Shown one piece after another: positions 1-8,274 of a stretch of 54,949 bases of DNA. The notes under the pieces are model-generated. The model saw only the letters and a list, made by a program, of their open reading frames with translations. It did not search any database and had not been told where the DNA came from. The stretch covers positions 1 to 54,949 of the forward strand of contig QEVJ01000020.1 in assembly GCA_003576845.1 (NCBI GenBank), given 5' to 3'. Position 1 is the stretch's first letter; each line of letters begins with the position of its first letter. This stretch comes from Planctomycetota bacterium. GTDB lineage: Bacteria > Planctomycetota > Planctomycetia > Pirellulales > PLA5. Both the position numbers and the translations under genes were made by a program.

Positions 1-1
1 C

Positions 2-400
2 AAGAAGTTCACCGACAGCTTTACGAAGGCGTATCCGGAAATCGCCCGCCGCGCGACGGTCTACGGCGAGCTGCGGAACCTCATCGACCTGTCGGTGGCC
101 GCCGCGTTCATGCAGAAGCACGATTACTTTGCGAAGGCCGATTGGCAGATGGAAGTCTTGGGCGACGAAACGAAATTTGCCGTCGAAACGCACCACGCGC
201 CGAAACAAGTCAGCACGGCGTGCATCGCGCTGATGAAAGGCGCAAGAGTCTCGTTCCCGATCGGCGGCGGCGTCCACGTCGAGCCGCGTCAGGCGCTCGC
301 GACGTCGAATCTCCTCAGCGACGAAGACGGCAAAGTCTCGAAGCAGCGCGAAAAGGTGAGCCTCGACAAGCTGGCCGAAAACCAATGGTGGTGGGACTAG
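2..400 (+). CDS. DUF1598 family protein, C-terminal part
   Basis: The reading frame is open from the left edge to TAG at 398-400, so only the last 132 residues are present. The segment LRNLIDLSVAAAF followed by a region ending in NQWWWD looks like the end of planctomycete DUF1598 proteins, which typically close with a 'QLRNxMDLxVVAAL...' block and a tryptophan-rich tail. The family's function is unknown; members are usually secreted and found essentially in Planctomycetota. The true start lies outside the window. A (GGGATTC)n repeat begins immediately after the stop. The family call is from memory of the C-terminal pattern and could be wrong; that it is coding is clear from codon structure. 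Confidence 0.65.
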   Translation, partial: KKFTDSFTKAYPEIARRATVYGELRNLIDLSVAAAFMQKHDYFAKADWQMEVLGDETKFAVETHHAPKQVSTACIALMKGARVSFPIGGGVHVEPRQALATSNLLSDEDGKVSKQREKVSLDKLAENQWWWD

Positions 401-402
401 AT

Positions 403-436
403 CGGGGGTCGGGATTCGGGATTCGGGATTCAGGGG
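403..436. repeat. GGGATTC heptamer tandem repeat, copy 1
   Basis: About three units of GGGATTC preceded by a GGGGTCG unit, directly after the stop of the DUF1598 gene. The same heptamers recur at 4902-4930, 33868-33906, 42097-42120 (reverse complement) and 45475-45512 (reverse complement, inside glnE). Confidence 0.75.
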
Positions 437-466
437 CGGAGGAATGTGACCTGCGCCAGCATTGAG

Positions 467-487
467 CCCCCGGTGAATACACCGGGG
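467..487. repeat. CCCCGGTG-AATA-CACCGGGG hairpin, copy 1
   Basis: Perfect 8-bp inverted repeat around an AATA loop. A second copy with a 9-bp stem lies at 53943-53964 near the other end of the window, with matching flanks (AG before, CAAT after). There is no T-run after it, so it is a poor intrinsic terminator and more likely a dispersed palindromic repeat. Confidence 0.7.
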
Positions 488-544
488 CAATGGGCTCGCG
501 ATGCTACTTGGTGCTGCGCACGGCCCTCCGAGCGCGCGACTTCG

Positions 545-745
545 GCCGGGTGGCACTGTCGGGCGGACGATCGCAAACGGTCCGCGTTCAGGTCCATTGT
601 CGTGCGGCGGCACTGTGTCTGCCAGTGCGGTTTCACGACTCGCTCGCCGTTTTCGCAGGGCCTTCCACGCGACGCTTATCGAGCTTCGTCTTTCGTGATT
701 GGAAAGTGAGTTCTCGCCACCGCACTGGCCGAGCCAGTGGCACCC
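545..745. repeat. GGTGGCACTG-type palindromic repeats in a gene-free stretch
   Basis: The 401-768 spacer has no convincing gene. It holds several degenerate copies of a GGTGGCACTG / CAGTGGCACC motif in both orientations. The clearest is a perfect hairpin at 723-739 (CACTGGC, CGA, GCCAGTG). The motif recurs as an inverted pair at 3147-3343. The reading frames here show no coding signature and are taken as chance. Confidence 0.5.
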
Positions 746-768
746 CGCCGCAAGCAAACTGACGGGCG

Positions 769-1050
769 TCACGGTGGTCCGGCGAGTGGCGCTTTCTTTG
801 TCGTGATCGACGGCGTTTGCGGCGCCATCTCGGCATTCAGCGCAATGAAGTTGCGCCATTGCTCGGGCACGTCCGACTCGGGAAAGATCGCCTCGACGGG
901 GCATTCGGGCACGCACGCGTCACAATCCACGCATTCCATCGGGTCGATATACAACATTTGCTCGCCTTCGTGAAAACACTCACAGGGACAAACCACGACG
1001 CAGTCCGTATACTTGCAGCCAAAACACGGCGCCGTTACGACGTAAGCCAT
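769..1050 (-). CDS. fdxA: 7Fe ferredoxin (FdxA type)
   Basis: A 93-residue low-potential electron carrier. Two Cys clusters are visible: C9, C12, C17 and C21 (CxxCx4Cx3CP), and C40, C43, C46 and C50 (CxxCxxCx3CP). This is the arrangement of seven-iron ferredoxins with one 3Fe-4S and one 4Fe-4S centre. The opening MAYVVTAPCFGCKYTDC is typical of the FdxA family. ATG at 1050 is chosen over the longer frame to 1320 because it starts the conserved domain and has a purine-rich AAGAGGAA stretch just upstream. It is divergent from the sigma-factor gene, sharing about 130 bp of promoter region. The redox partner cannot be inferred from neighbours. Confidence 0.9.
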   Translation of the reverse strand: MAYVVTAPCFGCKYTDCVVVCPCECFHEGEQMLYIDPMECVDCDACVPECPVEAIFPESDVPEQWRNFIALNAEMAPQTPSITTKKAPLAGPP

Positions 1051-1181
1051 TGGGATTCCTCTTGTTATGAGGTTCACTGCGGGGCATCGGTAGTGGGCAG
1101 CCCGAGCGAAATGCCCTTCCGCTGCCGCGTGCATCGGTTTCTGCGTGACTTTTGGCCAATGCCGCGTCAAAGATATCGAAG

Positions 1182-1823
1182 ATGGCCGTATTGGGGACGC
1201 CAGCCATGGACCGAGAATCGGTAGTCCTCGACTCGTCCCAGCTTTTCCTCCGATACACGTCGGGCGATCAGGCCGCGGCGAGTGAGATCTTCGACCGCTA
1301 TGTGGAGCGGCTCGTTGCACTAGCGGCGACGCGTTTGGCGCCGGCCTTGCGCCGGCGCATCGATCCGGATGATATCGTGCAATCGGCTTTTCGCAGTTTC
1401 TTTGTCCGCGCTCGGCAAAGCGATTACGCGCTGATTCGCGGCGGCGACCTGTGGCGTTTGCTCGCGGCGATCACGCTACATAAAGTGCGCGATCAGGTCG
1501 ACCGCCATCGCGCCGCTCGCCGCGACTACCGGCGCGAGCGCGATGTTTCCGTCGCCGATTCGGATTCGCAGCCCGACAGTCAACAGATTCCGGCCGAGAG
1601 CCCAGCCTCCGCGGGCGAAGTCGCCGCGCTCGAACAGCTTCAAGCCATCCTCGGCCAATTGCCCTGCGCGGTTCGCGACGCATTGGCGCTTCGCCTGGCC
1701 GGCAACACCGTCGCGGAAATCGCCGTCGCCATGCAGCGCTCGGAACGCACCGTGCGCCGTTTCATCGACGAAGCTCGGCACCTGCTCTCGCGCGAATTGA
1801 TGTTTCGCGACTCCGCGCTATGA
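1182..1823 (+). CDS. ECF-type RNA polymerase sigma factor
   Basis: A 213-residue sigma-70 family protein. Region 2 is recognisable as DPDDIVQSAFRSFFVRAR (promoter -10 recognition and core binding). Region 4 is LPCAVRDALALRLAGNTVAEIAVAM followed by a helix-turn-helix with SERTVRRFIDEARHLL. The 'DDIVQS.FRSFF.RAR' wording is common in planctomycete ECF sigma factors encoded beside protein kinases. The start is uncertain: ATG 1182 is used, ATG 1206 is also possible, and a TTG at 1152 is less likely. The stop overlaps the kinase start (ATGA at 1820-1823), so the two are translationally coupled. No anti-sigma factor is adjacent; the kinase may take the sensor/regulator role (inference). Confidence 0.88.
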   Translation: MAVLGTPAMDRESVVLDSSQLFLRYTSGDQAAASEIFDRYVERLVALAATRLAPALRRRIDPDDIVQSAFRSFFVRARQSDYALIRGGDLWRLLAAITLHKVRDQVDRHRAARRDYRRERDVSVADSDSQPDSQQIPAESPASAGEVAALEQLQAILGQLPCAVRDALALRLAGNTVAEIAVAMQRSERTVRRFIDEARHLLSRELMFRDSAL

Positions 1824-3088
1824 ACCGAGAAGTTGATGCGAGCGAGAACCTGGTCGAGGAGTTCGAGCGTGCCTGGCGAGTTGCCGTCGCGAACGGCGAC
1901 CCGCCGCCGTGCGTGGCATCTTTTGCCGCCCGAACTGCCGAGGATCGCAGTGCCCAAAACCGCGGACTGTTCGATGAACTGCTACTCGTCGACCTGGAGT
2001 TTCGCTGGCAACTCTCAAGCGATCCCCGTGCGGACGATGTATTGGGAGCAAGGCCGACGTGGCGCGACTATGGGCGGGCGTTCCCTGCACAGGTCGCGGT
2101 CGACTCGCTTCCCACGTGGATGCTGGTAGAAGAGTACCGCGTCCGGCATCGCTGGGGCGACCGTCCGTCGCACGCCGCGTTCGCGAGCGAGTACCCATTG
2201 CGCGACCTGTTACCGCATCTGCGCCAGATCGACGCCGAATTATTCGCAGACTCCGCGGAAGCAATGCCAGACCTCGCGAACCGCGCGGCGACGCCCGATT
2301 CCAGCCAACTCTTCGGCCATCAGGAATTCGTGCTGATGTCGTTCGTCGGCCAGGGCGGTATGGGCAAGGTATACCGCGCACTCCAAAAGTCGACGGGGAA
2401 GATCGTCGCGATCAAGACCTTACGCAAAGACCGCCAGACGAATCCGGCGGCCGTCGAAGCGTTTATTCGCGAGGCGGAGTTGGTGAAGAACCTCGAACAT
2501 CCCCACATCGTTCACGTACACGGCCTCGGGCGCTTTCCCGCCGCTGGGTTCTTCATGGTGCTCGACTTGATCGAAGGCGGCGACTTGCAGCGTCGCGTAT
2601 CCGTCGCTCCGCTCGACGCAAGCGACGCTATCCGCGTCGCGCTGCAGATTGCTGACGCGCTCGCTTACGCTCACAGCAAGGGCATTCTTCACTGCGACCT
2701 CAAGCCAGCGAACATCCTGCTCGACGAGGCAGGGGCCGCTTTCGTGGCCGACTTCGGTTTCGCACAACTGCTGTCAAAGAACGCCAACGCCAAATCGCGG
2801 CGCACCGTCGGTGGAACGCTCCGATACCTTGCTCCCGAGTTACGCGACGACAACGTGGCATTCGAGCCGACGATCGACGTATTCGGCCTGGGCGCGATTC
2901 TGTTCGCAATGTTCACCGGGAATCCGCCAAGCATGCCGCATGACGTGGCGTTGGCAAAACCGTCTTTGGAGAACGCCGCGTCCCGCGCTGTCTTGCAGAT
3001 TGTAGCGCGTTGCCTGAATACAAACCCGGCGTACCGGTTCCAATCCATTGACGAAGTTGCCGCGGCGTTGCAACACGTCGCCGACTGA
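1820..3088 (+). CDS. Ser/Thr protein kinase paired with ECF sigma
   Basis: A 422-residue protein. The N-terminal ~165 residues are a planctomycete-style lead region (PTWRDYGRAFP, SLPTWMLVEEYRVRHRWGD). A complete Hanks-type kinase domain follows: glycine loop GQGGMGKVY (~176-184), ATP-anchoring Lys in VAIKTL (~198), catalytic loop HCDLKPANILL (~290), Mg-binding DFGF (~311) and APE-like LAPEL. The catalytic loop reads HCD rather than HRD, so it is a 'non-RD' kinase, a class usually not controlled by activation-loop phosphorylation. There is no transmembrane segment and no C-terminal sensor domain, so it is cytosolic. It overlaps the sigma gene by 4 nt. It probably phosphorylates its partner sigma factor or another regulator; that is inference. 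Confidence 0.9.
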   Translation: MNREVDASENLVEEFERAWRVAVANGDPPPCVASFAARTAEDRSAQNRGLFDELLLVDLEFRWQLSSDPRADDVLGARPTWRDYGRAFPAQVAVDSLPTWMLVEEYRVRHRWGDRPSHAAFASEYPLRDLLPHLRQIDAELFADSAEAMPDLANRAATPDSSQLFGHQEFVLMSFVGQGGMGKVYRALQKSTGKIVAIKTLRKDRQTNPAAVEAFIREAELVKNLEHPHIVHVHGLGRFPAAGFFMVLDLIEGGDLQRRVSVAPLDASDAIRVALQIADALAYAHSKGILHCDLKPANILLDEAGAAFVADFGFAQLLSKNANAKSRRTVGGTLRYLAPELRDDNVAFEPTIDVFGLGAILFAMFTGNPPSMPHDVALAKPSLENAASRAVLQIVARCLNTNPAYRFQSIDEVAAALQHVAD

Positions 3089-3146
3089 AGATATCCTCAA
3101 CCTCGCGCCGCGGCGGGTGGCACTAATCGTGGCTGATTTTTCGTGG

Positions 3147-3343
3147 GGTGGCACCGGTGGCTTTATCCGCCAGTGCGGCGGTGCGAACTGGCTTTCCATT
3201 TTCGATTGACCCTGCTTGCCATGCTCAACGGGCCAAGGCTTTCGTTCGACACGGTCTGATTCGAGAACGGTGGGAGCGGGGCTCGCGAGAATGGAGAGGT
3301 TGTCCTGGGCACTGCACTGGTGGGTAAAGCCACCAGTGCCACC
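3147..3343. repeat. Inverted pair of 30-bp GGTGGCACYGGTGGCTTTA repeats
   Basis: The left arm at 3147-3176 and the reverse complement of the right arm at 3314-3343 agree at about 26 of 30 positions. Each arm is itself partly palindromic (GGTGGC...GCCACC). The 3089-3471 spacer contains only this pair and the half REP element at 3380-3440; no gene was seen. Confidence 0.7.
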
Positions 3344-3379
3344 TTGCCGCTGGGGAACGGATTGAATCGTGATGGCAAG

Positions 3380-3440
3380 CGGCTTGGCGGGTCTTGGGCG
3401 GCTTTTGCTCGGAGGCGTCGGTGGGCACAGCCCACCCTAC
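3380..3440. repeat. Half copy of the TAGGGTGGGC REP element
   Basis: Contains GGCTTGGCGGGTCTTGG, TTTTGCTCGGAGGCGT and the terminal palindrome GGTGGGCACAGCCCACCCTA. These match in order the right half of the two complete elements that flank the RAYT gene (31781-31935 and 32528-32678). The left half is missing here. Confidence 0.75.
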
Positions 3441-3471
3441 GTGACCACCCCGCCGCGACTGAGAGAGCGAA

Positions 3472-4899
3472 TCACCCGCGGGCTGCGTTTCGTACGCTTG
3501 GCCAGTGCCAGGAGAGCGACCAACTTCTCGCCGTTTGCCACGCCGACTGCTCCGCCGGGCGCGTGGCCATTGCGTGCAGGCCGCTCGTTAAGCCGGCCAT
3601 CAAGAAGACCAGCGAATTATCGCGGGCGGTGAACGACATTTCGTGGAAGAGGCACTGCATCGCGTACATCGCGAGTACGGCGAGCATGAGGGCGCCGTGG
3701 TTTTGGACCCAGGCCGGGGCCTCGGGGTCGCGCCACAGTTGCCAGCCGCGCACCGCCCAGGCCGCGAGAATTCCGACGAACAACGCCAGCCCGACGAGGC
3801 CCAGCTCCGTGAGCACGCTCAAGTACGTGTTGTGGTGCGACCAGGGGCGGATCGCTTCGAGTTGTAGATCGGTGTCGCGGTCCGACAAGTACGGCAGCTT
3901 CTGCGTCGGGAATTGCCCAAAGCCGAATCCGAAGAGCGGCTTGTCCTTGAACATTTGCCACGAGACGTACAGGAAGCTTTGTCGCGACTCGGCCGATTCG
4001 CGGGTCTGGGCGGCCGTGTTGTCTTTGCGATCGAACGCCACGATCCGCTCGAAGTTGACCACGGTGACGAGCAAGCCGATGCCGACTGCTCCGCCGAAGA
4101 GCAGTGGCCGCCATGCCCCGCGAAACTGCGTGAGCATCAGAATCCCGGTGCCCAATGCCGCCCCGAGCCACACGCTTCGCGTCTTGCTGAAATAAATCGC
4201 CGCCAGCGCCAGCGGCAACAGAGCGAGCAACGCTAGTTGCGTTCGCCGCGACGAACCGGGCCACAGCATCCAGCCGCAGAACATGCACGTGGCGAGCGCC
4301 ATACCGTAAGTCACGGCATGAACCATCGGCCCGCGCGCCCGGCCAAAGTGCAGACCGATTTCCGCGTTGGCGATGTACTTCGGAAACACGAAACTCCACG
4401 CACCCAGCGATTCGGCTATGCCGGTAAGGGCCAGATACACGCCAAACGCTACGAGGCCCGCGTACACGTTCCGCAGCTCGCGAGCGGTGATCTTCGTTTG
4501 CCTCACGATCCAGAACAGCACGAGCGGAATCAAGTATCCGTTGATGAGGTGTTGAATCACCGGCGCGCCGAACGCACTCGCCGACTGCCAGTCGTGCGAG
4601 AAGGTGCTAACGATCATGAAGCCGATCAAGCCGACGAGCGCCCAATCGGCCCGCTCGAACGGCTTGGGATCGAGCTTGCCGGCCCTCCGCTGCACGACAT
4701 AGGCGATCGGCAGCGCAAGTAGCAAGAACCGCTCGATCGACATGTTGATCGGCCCGACGTCGATCGACATGAATTCGAGCCCGAAGCAGTTCGCCAAGAC
4801 GACGAACACCACGCCCGCCACCGCCAACGAGGAGCGCGCGAGCAGAATCGGCGTCCAAGCCAAGGCGACGATGGCGGCGATGAGGGCGATGAAGGACAT
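3472..4899 (-). CDS. O-antigen ligase / Wzy-type polymerase
   Basis: A 475-residue integral membrane protein with about 10-12 hydrophobic segments. Its large periplasmic loop lies in the second half and carries the SHHNTYLSVLTELGLVGL motif of the Wzy_C/WaaL family, where the conserved His takes part in glycan transfer. It is expected to polymerise or ligate lipid-linked polysaccharide at the outer face of the inner membrane. Downstream of the Wzz-like gene (5014-6540) on the same strand, it forms an export pair. A (GGGGTCG/GGGATTC)n repeat sits directly before the start codon. Whether it is a polymerase or a ligase cannot be decided from sequence. Confidence 0.85.
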   Translation of the reverse strand: MSFIALIAAIVALAWTPILLARSSLAVAGVVFVVLANCFGLEFMSIDVGPINMSIERFLLLALPIAYVVQRRAGKLDPKPFERADWALVGLIGFMIVSTFSHDWQSASAFGAPVIQHLINGYLIPLVLFWIVRQTKITARELRNVYAGLVAFGVYLALTGIAESLGAWSFVFPKYIANAEIGLHFGRARGPMVHAVTYGMALATCMFCGWMLWPGSSRRTQLALLALLPLALAAIYFSKTRSVWLGAALGTGILMLTQFRGAWRPLLFGGAVGIGLLVTVVNFERIVAFDRKDNTAAQTRESAESRQSFLYVSWQMFKDKPLFGFGFGQFPTQKLPYLSDRDTDLQLEAIRPWSHHNTYLSVLTELGLVGLALFVGILAAWAVRGWQLWRDPEAPAWVQNHGALMLAVLAMYAMQCLFHEMSFTARDNSLVFLMAGLTSGLHAMATRPAEQSAWQTARSWSLSWHWPSVRNAARG

Positions 4900-4901
4900 G
4901 G

Positions 4902-4930
4902 GCGGGGGTCGGGGGTCGGGATTCGGGGGG
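4902..4930. repeat. GGGGTCG/GGGATTC heptamer repeat, copy 2
   Basis: Three to four heptamer units lying immediately upstream of the O-antigen ligase start codon, where the ribosome-binding site would be. Same family as 403-436 and 33868-33906. Confidence 0.7.
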
Positions 4931-5013
4931 CAGGGAACAGCTCGTGGCGGTCAATTGTCGTGGCGAGCAGGTTGGCGTCTCGCGAGTCCCGCGCGGCTAG
5001 TCCCGCGCCCCAT

Positions 5014-6540
5014 TCAGTTCCACCGCGACGTTTGTTGCGAAATTTTCGACAATGCCTGCTTGAGCGAGAGGGCGCCGGTCGACTTGACGAGCGACTCGAC
5101 CGTCTGCGGGTTGTGCGTCTTCCACGACGTGGCGTTCGGTGCGCCGCTTGCCGCGCCGTTTGTCGCCGCACCGGTCGACTTCAATTCTGGCGCGGGAACG
5201 GTGAGGAACACGATGGCAAAACCGACGAGCAATCCGCCCAGCATCCCGGCCAGCACGATCGTGCTCTTGCCCGGGCCGATGGGACGCGGGCCGGTTGTGG
5301 CCTGGTCGATCCGATTGATGAGGCTTGCGCTGCTCGCGGCCGCCTGGCTCGCTCGGGCGTCGGCCAGATTGCTGCGGGCCTCTTCCGAGAGCTTCTCGCG
5401 GCTCTTCACCTCGGCCACGCGATTGCCGTACTCGGCCCGCAGCGCCGCCAGCCGTTCCAGGCGAGCGTGCACGCCGGCGAGTTGGGCCTTGAGCGTCTCG
5501 AACCGCTGCGTTTGCAGTTTTTCTTCCACTTCGGCGATGCGGATCGCGTTGTCGAGCTCCCGTTTGAGGTCGGCGAGCACTTCCTGCTCTTCCGCCCGAG
5601 CGGCGATCACCAGCGGATGCGCGTCCGACTTGCTGCCGAGGAGCGTCGACGTCCGCAGGCGGGCCTGGCTCAAGCCTTCGATCAACCGCGAGAGCGTCGC
5701 GTGCGATTTGAGCAATCGGTCGGGCAGGGCCACGAGCCGCGTCTCGTCTTGTTTCGCTTGCCGCAGCAACACGCCCAGCTCCGCGGCGGCCCGCTGCTGG
5801 GTGTCGGCGTCGCGGAGTTCGTTTTCGATCGCGACGACTTTTTGCCGCAGGTCGCTGTTGCCCGACGGCGTGTCGTTGAGGATTCGCAGTTCGGACAGGT
5901 CGCTGCCGACATTCATTTCATACTCGGCGAGCTTCTTCGTCGCCGCGGCCAGATCGGCGTCGGCCAACTGTGCCGTGCGTTCGAGTTCCTGGATCATGCT
6001 CGCCGCTTTTTCGGCTTGAAGCTTCTGGAAGCGGCTCTGCAAGCCGTCGACGATCGCGTCCGTAAGCTCGAGCGCCCGGTCGCGATCGCGGGCTTCGACC
6101 TTGACGTAAAACACTTCCGTCTTGCCGAGCTCGGCGCCGTTGGGCGGCGTCACCTTCACCGCGTCGCGCAGGTCGGCAATGTTTTGCGCCGTCGGCCAGG
6201 TCAGCGCCGCTTCGCTGTCGGGCGCGATGTTCTTGGACGGACCGACGCGCCGCAGCGCCGATTCGAGCACGGTGTCGCTTCGCGCGAGCTCGACGATGGT
6301 CTCTTGCAGCGTCTTCATTTCGTCGGTTTGCGCGAATTTGCCCGGGCGGTCGGTTGGACCGTGGGCCTCGTTGCGAACGACGAGCGCCTGAGCCGCTTCC
6401 CACGTGTCGCTCTTCACCAGGGCGTAAACGAGCGCGACCGCCGCGAACGCGACGGTCGGAACGATCCAGCGGGCGCGATACTCGTTCATCAGGCGGAGAA
6501 GTTCGAGAGGGCTGGGCGTGTGCGTCGGGCGGTGGGCCAT
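5014..6540 (-). CDS. Wzz-like polysaccharide chain-length / export protein
   Basis: About 508 residues. An N-terminal transmembrane helix (WIVPTVAFAAVALVYALV) is followed by a long periplasmic region rich in predicted coiled coil (~170-440), then a second helix (STIVLAGMLGGLLVGFAIVF). This is the topology of Wzz/PCP co-polymerases. No cytosolic tyrosine-kinase domain follows, so it is a PCP without BY-kinase. ATG 6540 is preferred because GAGG lies at a good distance; the frame allows ATG 6567. It probably sets chain length together with the ligase/polymerase at 3472-4899. Confidence 0.8.
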   Translation of the reverse strand: MAHRPTHTPSPLELLRLMNEYRARWIVPTVAFAAVALVYALVKSDTWEAAQALVVRNEAHGPTDRPGKFAQTDEMKTLQETIVELARSDTVLESALRRVGPSKNIAPDSEAALTWPTAQNIADLRDAVKVTPPNGAELGKTEVFYVKVEARDRDRALELTDAIVDGLQSRFQKLQAEKAASMIQELERTAQLADADLAAATKKLAEYEMNVGSDLSELRILNDTPSGNSDLRQKVVAIENELRDADTQQRAAAELGVLLRQAKQDETRLVALPDRLLKSHATLSRLIEGLSQARLRTSTLLGSKSDAHPLVIAARAEEQEVLADLKRELDNAIRIAEVEEKLQTQRFETLKAQLAGVHARLERLAALRAEYGNRVAEVKSREKLSEEARSNLADARASQAAASSASLINRIDQATTGPRPIGPGKSTIVLAGMLGGLLVGFAIVFLTVPAPELKSTGAATNGAASGAPNATSWKTHNPQTVESLVKSTGALSLKQALSKISQQTSRWN

Positions 6541-7004
6541 GCTGCGAAAACCTCGGTGGTCATCCACAAATGTAAGTTGCGTCTGGCCGGCTTCAGGCGG
6601 CCGAGCGGTTGTCGGCGGCGACCGGTGAGAACGGAAATAGCAAACCCGATGCCGCCGCGTTGGCCGCCGGGTTCACCGATCCGGTTGCAACGATTGCTCG
6701 GCCGCAACCGGGCCATCCACCGGTCGACGCCAACCTCGCGCGTGCGACGTTGCCGGATTGCAACATCGCATCGCCGCCGAAAGTCGACCGCGGGCCGTCG
6801 CTGCGTGGCCGATTTGCTACACCGCGGGTCGAACGCGTCGGCGGGGCATCCCTGCCGGCTTGTCCAGCAGCGTGCGTTGCGGTTCGTCGTCGGCACGCGA
6901 GTCGCACTGCTGGACAAGCCAGCAGTGGCACCCACGCCGAAATCAAGAGTTGGCAGTTTGCCAACGGCGTTCTGTGAAGGAAAGTTGTCTATCGGCACGC
7001 CGCC
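6541..7004. other. Divergent intergenic region with 14-bp inverted repeat
   Basis: Spacer between the divergent Wzz-like and acetyltransferase genes. The only structure seen is GGCTTGTCCAGCAG at 6857-6870 with its perfect reverse complement at 6907-6920, followed by AGCAGTGGCACCC, which resembles the GGTGGCACTG repeats elsewhere. Promoters for both directions are expected here, but no convincing -35/-10 pair was picked out. Confidence 0.5.
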
Positions 7005-8246
7005 ATGTTCCGCTTTCTCGATCGCCGACCGACTATGCATGTCACATTGATTTCGACGGCGAGCGATCTTGCCGCCCTCGCTCGCGATTGGAACTGCCTC
7101 GCCGGCGGCGTTCCGTTTCGCCGTCACGAATGGCTCGCCACGTGGTGGACGCACTACGGACCGCGCGAGGAGAACGAGCAAAACGCCGCGGCGCCGCCTG
7201 GCGCGAGCCCGAACGGCGTTCGCCCCGGCAGCGAGTTATTCGTGCTTGCCGTGCGCGACGCGGCGGGCCATCTCATCGGCGTCGCTCCCTGGTTCGCCGA
7301 ACCGACGGTCACCGGTGGCCGCCTCGTGCGGTTTCTTGGGAGCGGCGAAACGTGCTCCGATTACCTCTCGCTGCTCGCGACAGCGGAGTTCGCGCCGGCG
7401 GTTGCCGTGGCCGTCGCCGACTATCTTTGCGACAGAGCCGCCCGCGATTGGGACGCCCTCGACCTCGCAGGCATCGACGCGTCCGATCCGACGATTCGCC
7501 GTTTCGCCGACGCGCTCGCCGAACGCGGCGCGGTCGTATCGAGCCGTCCGGGTCTCAATACCTGGCGGCTCGCATTGCCGGAGTCGTGGGATGCTTACCT
7601 CGCCGGCGTGTCCAAATCGCATCGCAAGCAGCTCCGCCGGATCGAAACCCGCGTGCTCGACACGGGCCGGGGGCAACTCCATTCGATTCGCAGCGCCGAA
7701 TCCGCCGCCGAAGCCGCCGCATTCGATATCGCATGGAACTGCCTCGTCGACCTGCATCAGCGGCGCCGCCGGGCTCTTGGGCAGAACGGTTGTTTCGCCT
7801 CGCCGCGGTTTGCGTCGTTCCATCGCGACGTTGCCGAGCGCATGGCCGCGGCCGGGGCGTTGCGGCTCGACTGGCTCGAAATCGACGGAAGACCCGCCGC
7901 CGCGGAGTATCATCTCACCGCCGGCGGAATCGCGTTTGCTTATCAGGCCGGCGTCGCGCCCGACATGATCGACGACGAGCCGGGCCGGGCGATCACCGTG
8001 GCGCTCATTCGCCGGGCCATCGCCGATGGTCTTGCGGCGATCGACTTTCTCCGCGGCGACGAACCGTACAAAGCTCACTTCCGCGCGGAACCGCGGGGGA
8101 GCATCGCCCTTCGCGCCGTTGCTCCCCGCGCCGCGTCGCGCTGGCGCAATCGGGCCTGGCAAACGGGCGACGGCCTCAAACGGCTCGTCAAAGCGGGACT
8201 GCAATCCGCCGGCGTCATTTCGACCGAAACCGGCAAACACGCATAA
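7005..8246 (+). CDS. FemAB/BioF2-like GNAT acetyltransferase (EPS-associated)
   Basis: Up to 413 residues. The fold is the 'acetyltransferase_6' (CelD/BcsL, FemAB-related) type: an N-terminal half with SCxxW-like features (RRHEWLATWWTHYG, APWF) and a C-terminal half with GRAITVALIRRAIADGLAAIDFLRGDEPYKAHFRAEP. The latter corresponds to the family's conserved 'DFLRGxExYKxxF' block. Members are common in exopolysaccharide and exosortase/PEP-CTERM loci, where they modify sugars or peptides. ATG 7005 is given, but ATG 7035 (MHVTLISTASDL) starts closer to where family members begin, and neither has a clear RBS. A short GGGGAC hairpin overlaps its stop codon and precedes the deacetylase gene. Confidence 0.8.
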   Translation: MFRFLDRRPTMHVTLISTASDLAALARDWNCLAGGVPFRRHEWLATWWTHYGPREENEQNAAAPPGASPNGVRPGSELFVLAVRDAAGHLIGVAPWFAEPTVTGGRLVRFLGSGETCSDYLSLLATAEFAPAVAVAVADYLCDRAARDWDALDLAGIDASDPTIRRFADALAERGAVVSSRPGLNTWRLALPESWDAYLAGVSKSHRKQLRRIETRVLDTGRGQLHSIRSAESAAEAAAFDIAWNCLVDLHQRRRRALGQNGCFASPRFASFHRDVAERMAAAGALRLDWLEIDGRPAAAEYHLTAGGIAFAYQAGVAPDMIDDEPGRAITVALIRRAIADGLAAIDFLRGDEPYKAHFRAEPRGSIALRAVAPRAASRWRNRAWQTGDGLKRLVKAGLQSAGVISTETGKHA

Positions 8247-8268
8247 AAAAGGGGACAGTCCCCTTTTT
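8245..8268. repeat. AAAAAGGGGAC-A-GTCCCCTTTTT hairpin
   Basis: A perfect 11-bp inverted repeat (8246-8256 with 8258-8268) that begins on the stop codon of the acetyltransferase gene and ends 6 bp before the deacetylase start. It could fold as an intrinsic terminator, since it has a T-run after a GC stem. The same arm sequence appears in the two ~100-bp elements at 17880-17978 and 18397-18496, so it belongs to a dispersed repeat family. Confidence 0.75.
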
Positions 8269-8274
8269 CAGATC

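Noticed and set aside
430-709. Overlapping reading frames on both strands in the spacer after the DUF1598 gene
   Set aside because: Arg/Ser/Cys-rich translations without RBS or domain, running over palindromic repeats; typical chance frames in GC-rich DNA.
769-1320. A longer ferredoxin frame extending to 1320
   Set aside because: The extra 90 residues are unconserved and overlap the divergent sigma-factor gene; the ATG at 1050 has an RBS and starts the family's usual N-terminus.
4960-7050. A 696-residue plus-strand frame opposite the Wzz-like gene
   Set aside because: Antisense shadow; no start signal, no domain, and it runs across the divergent promoter region.
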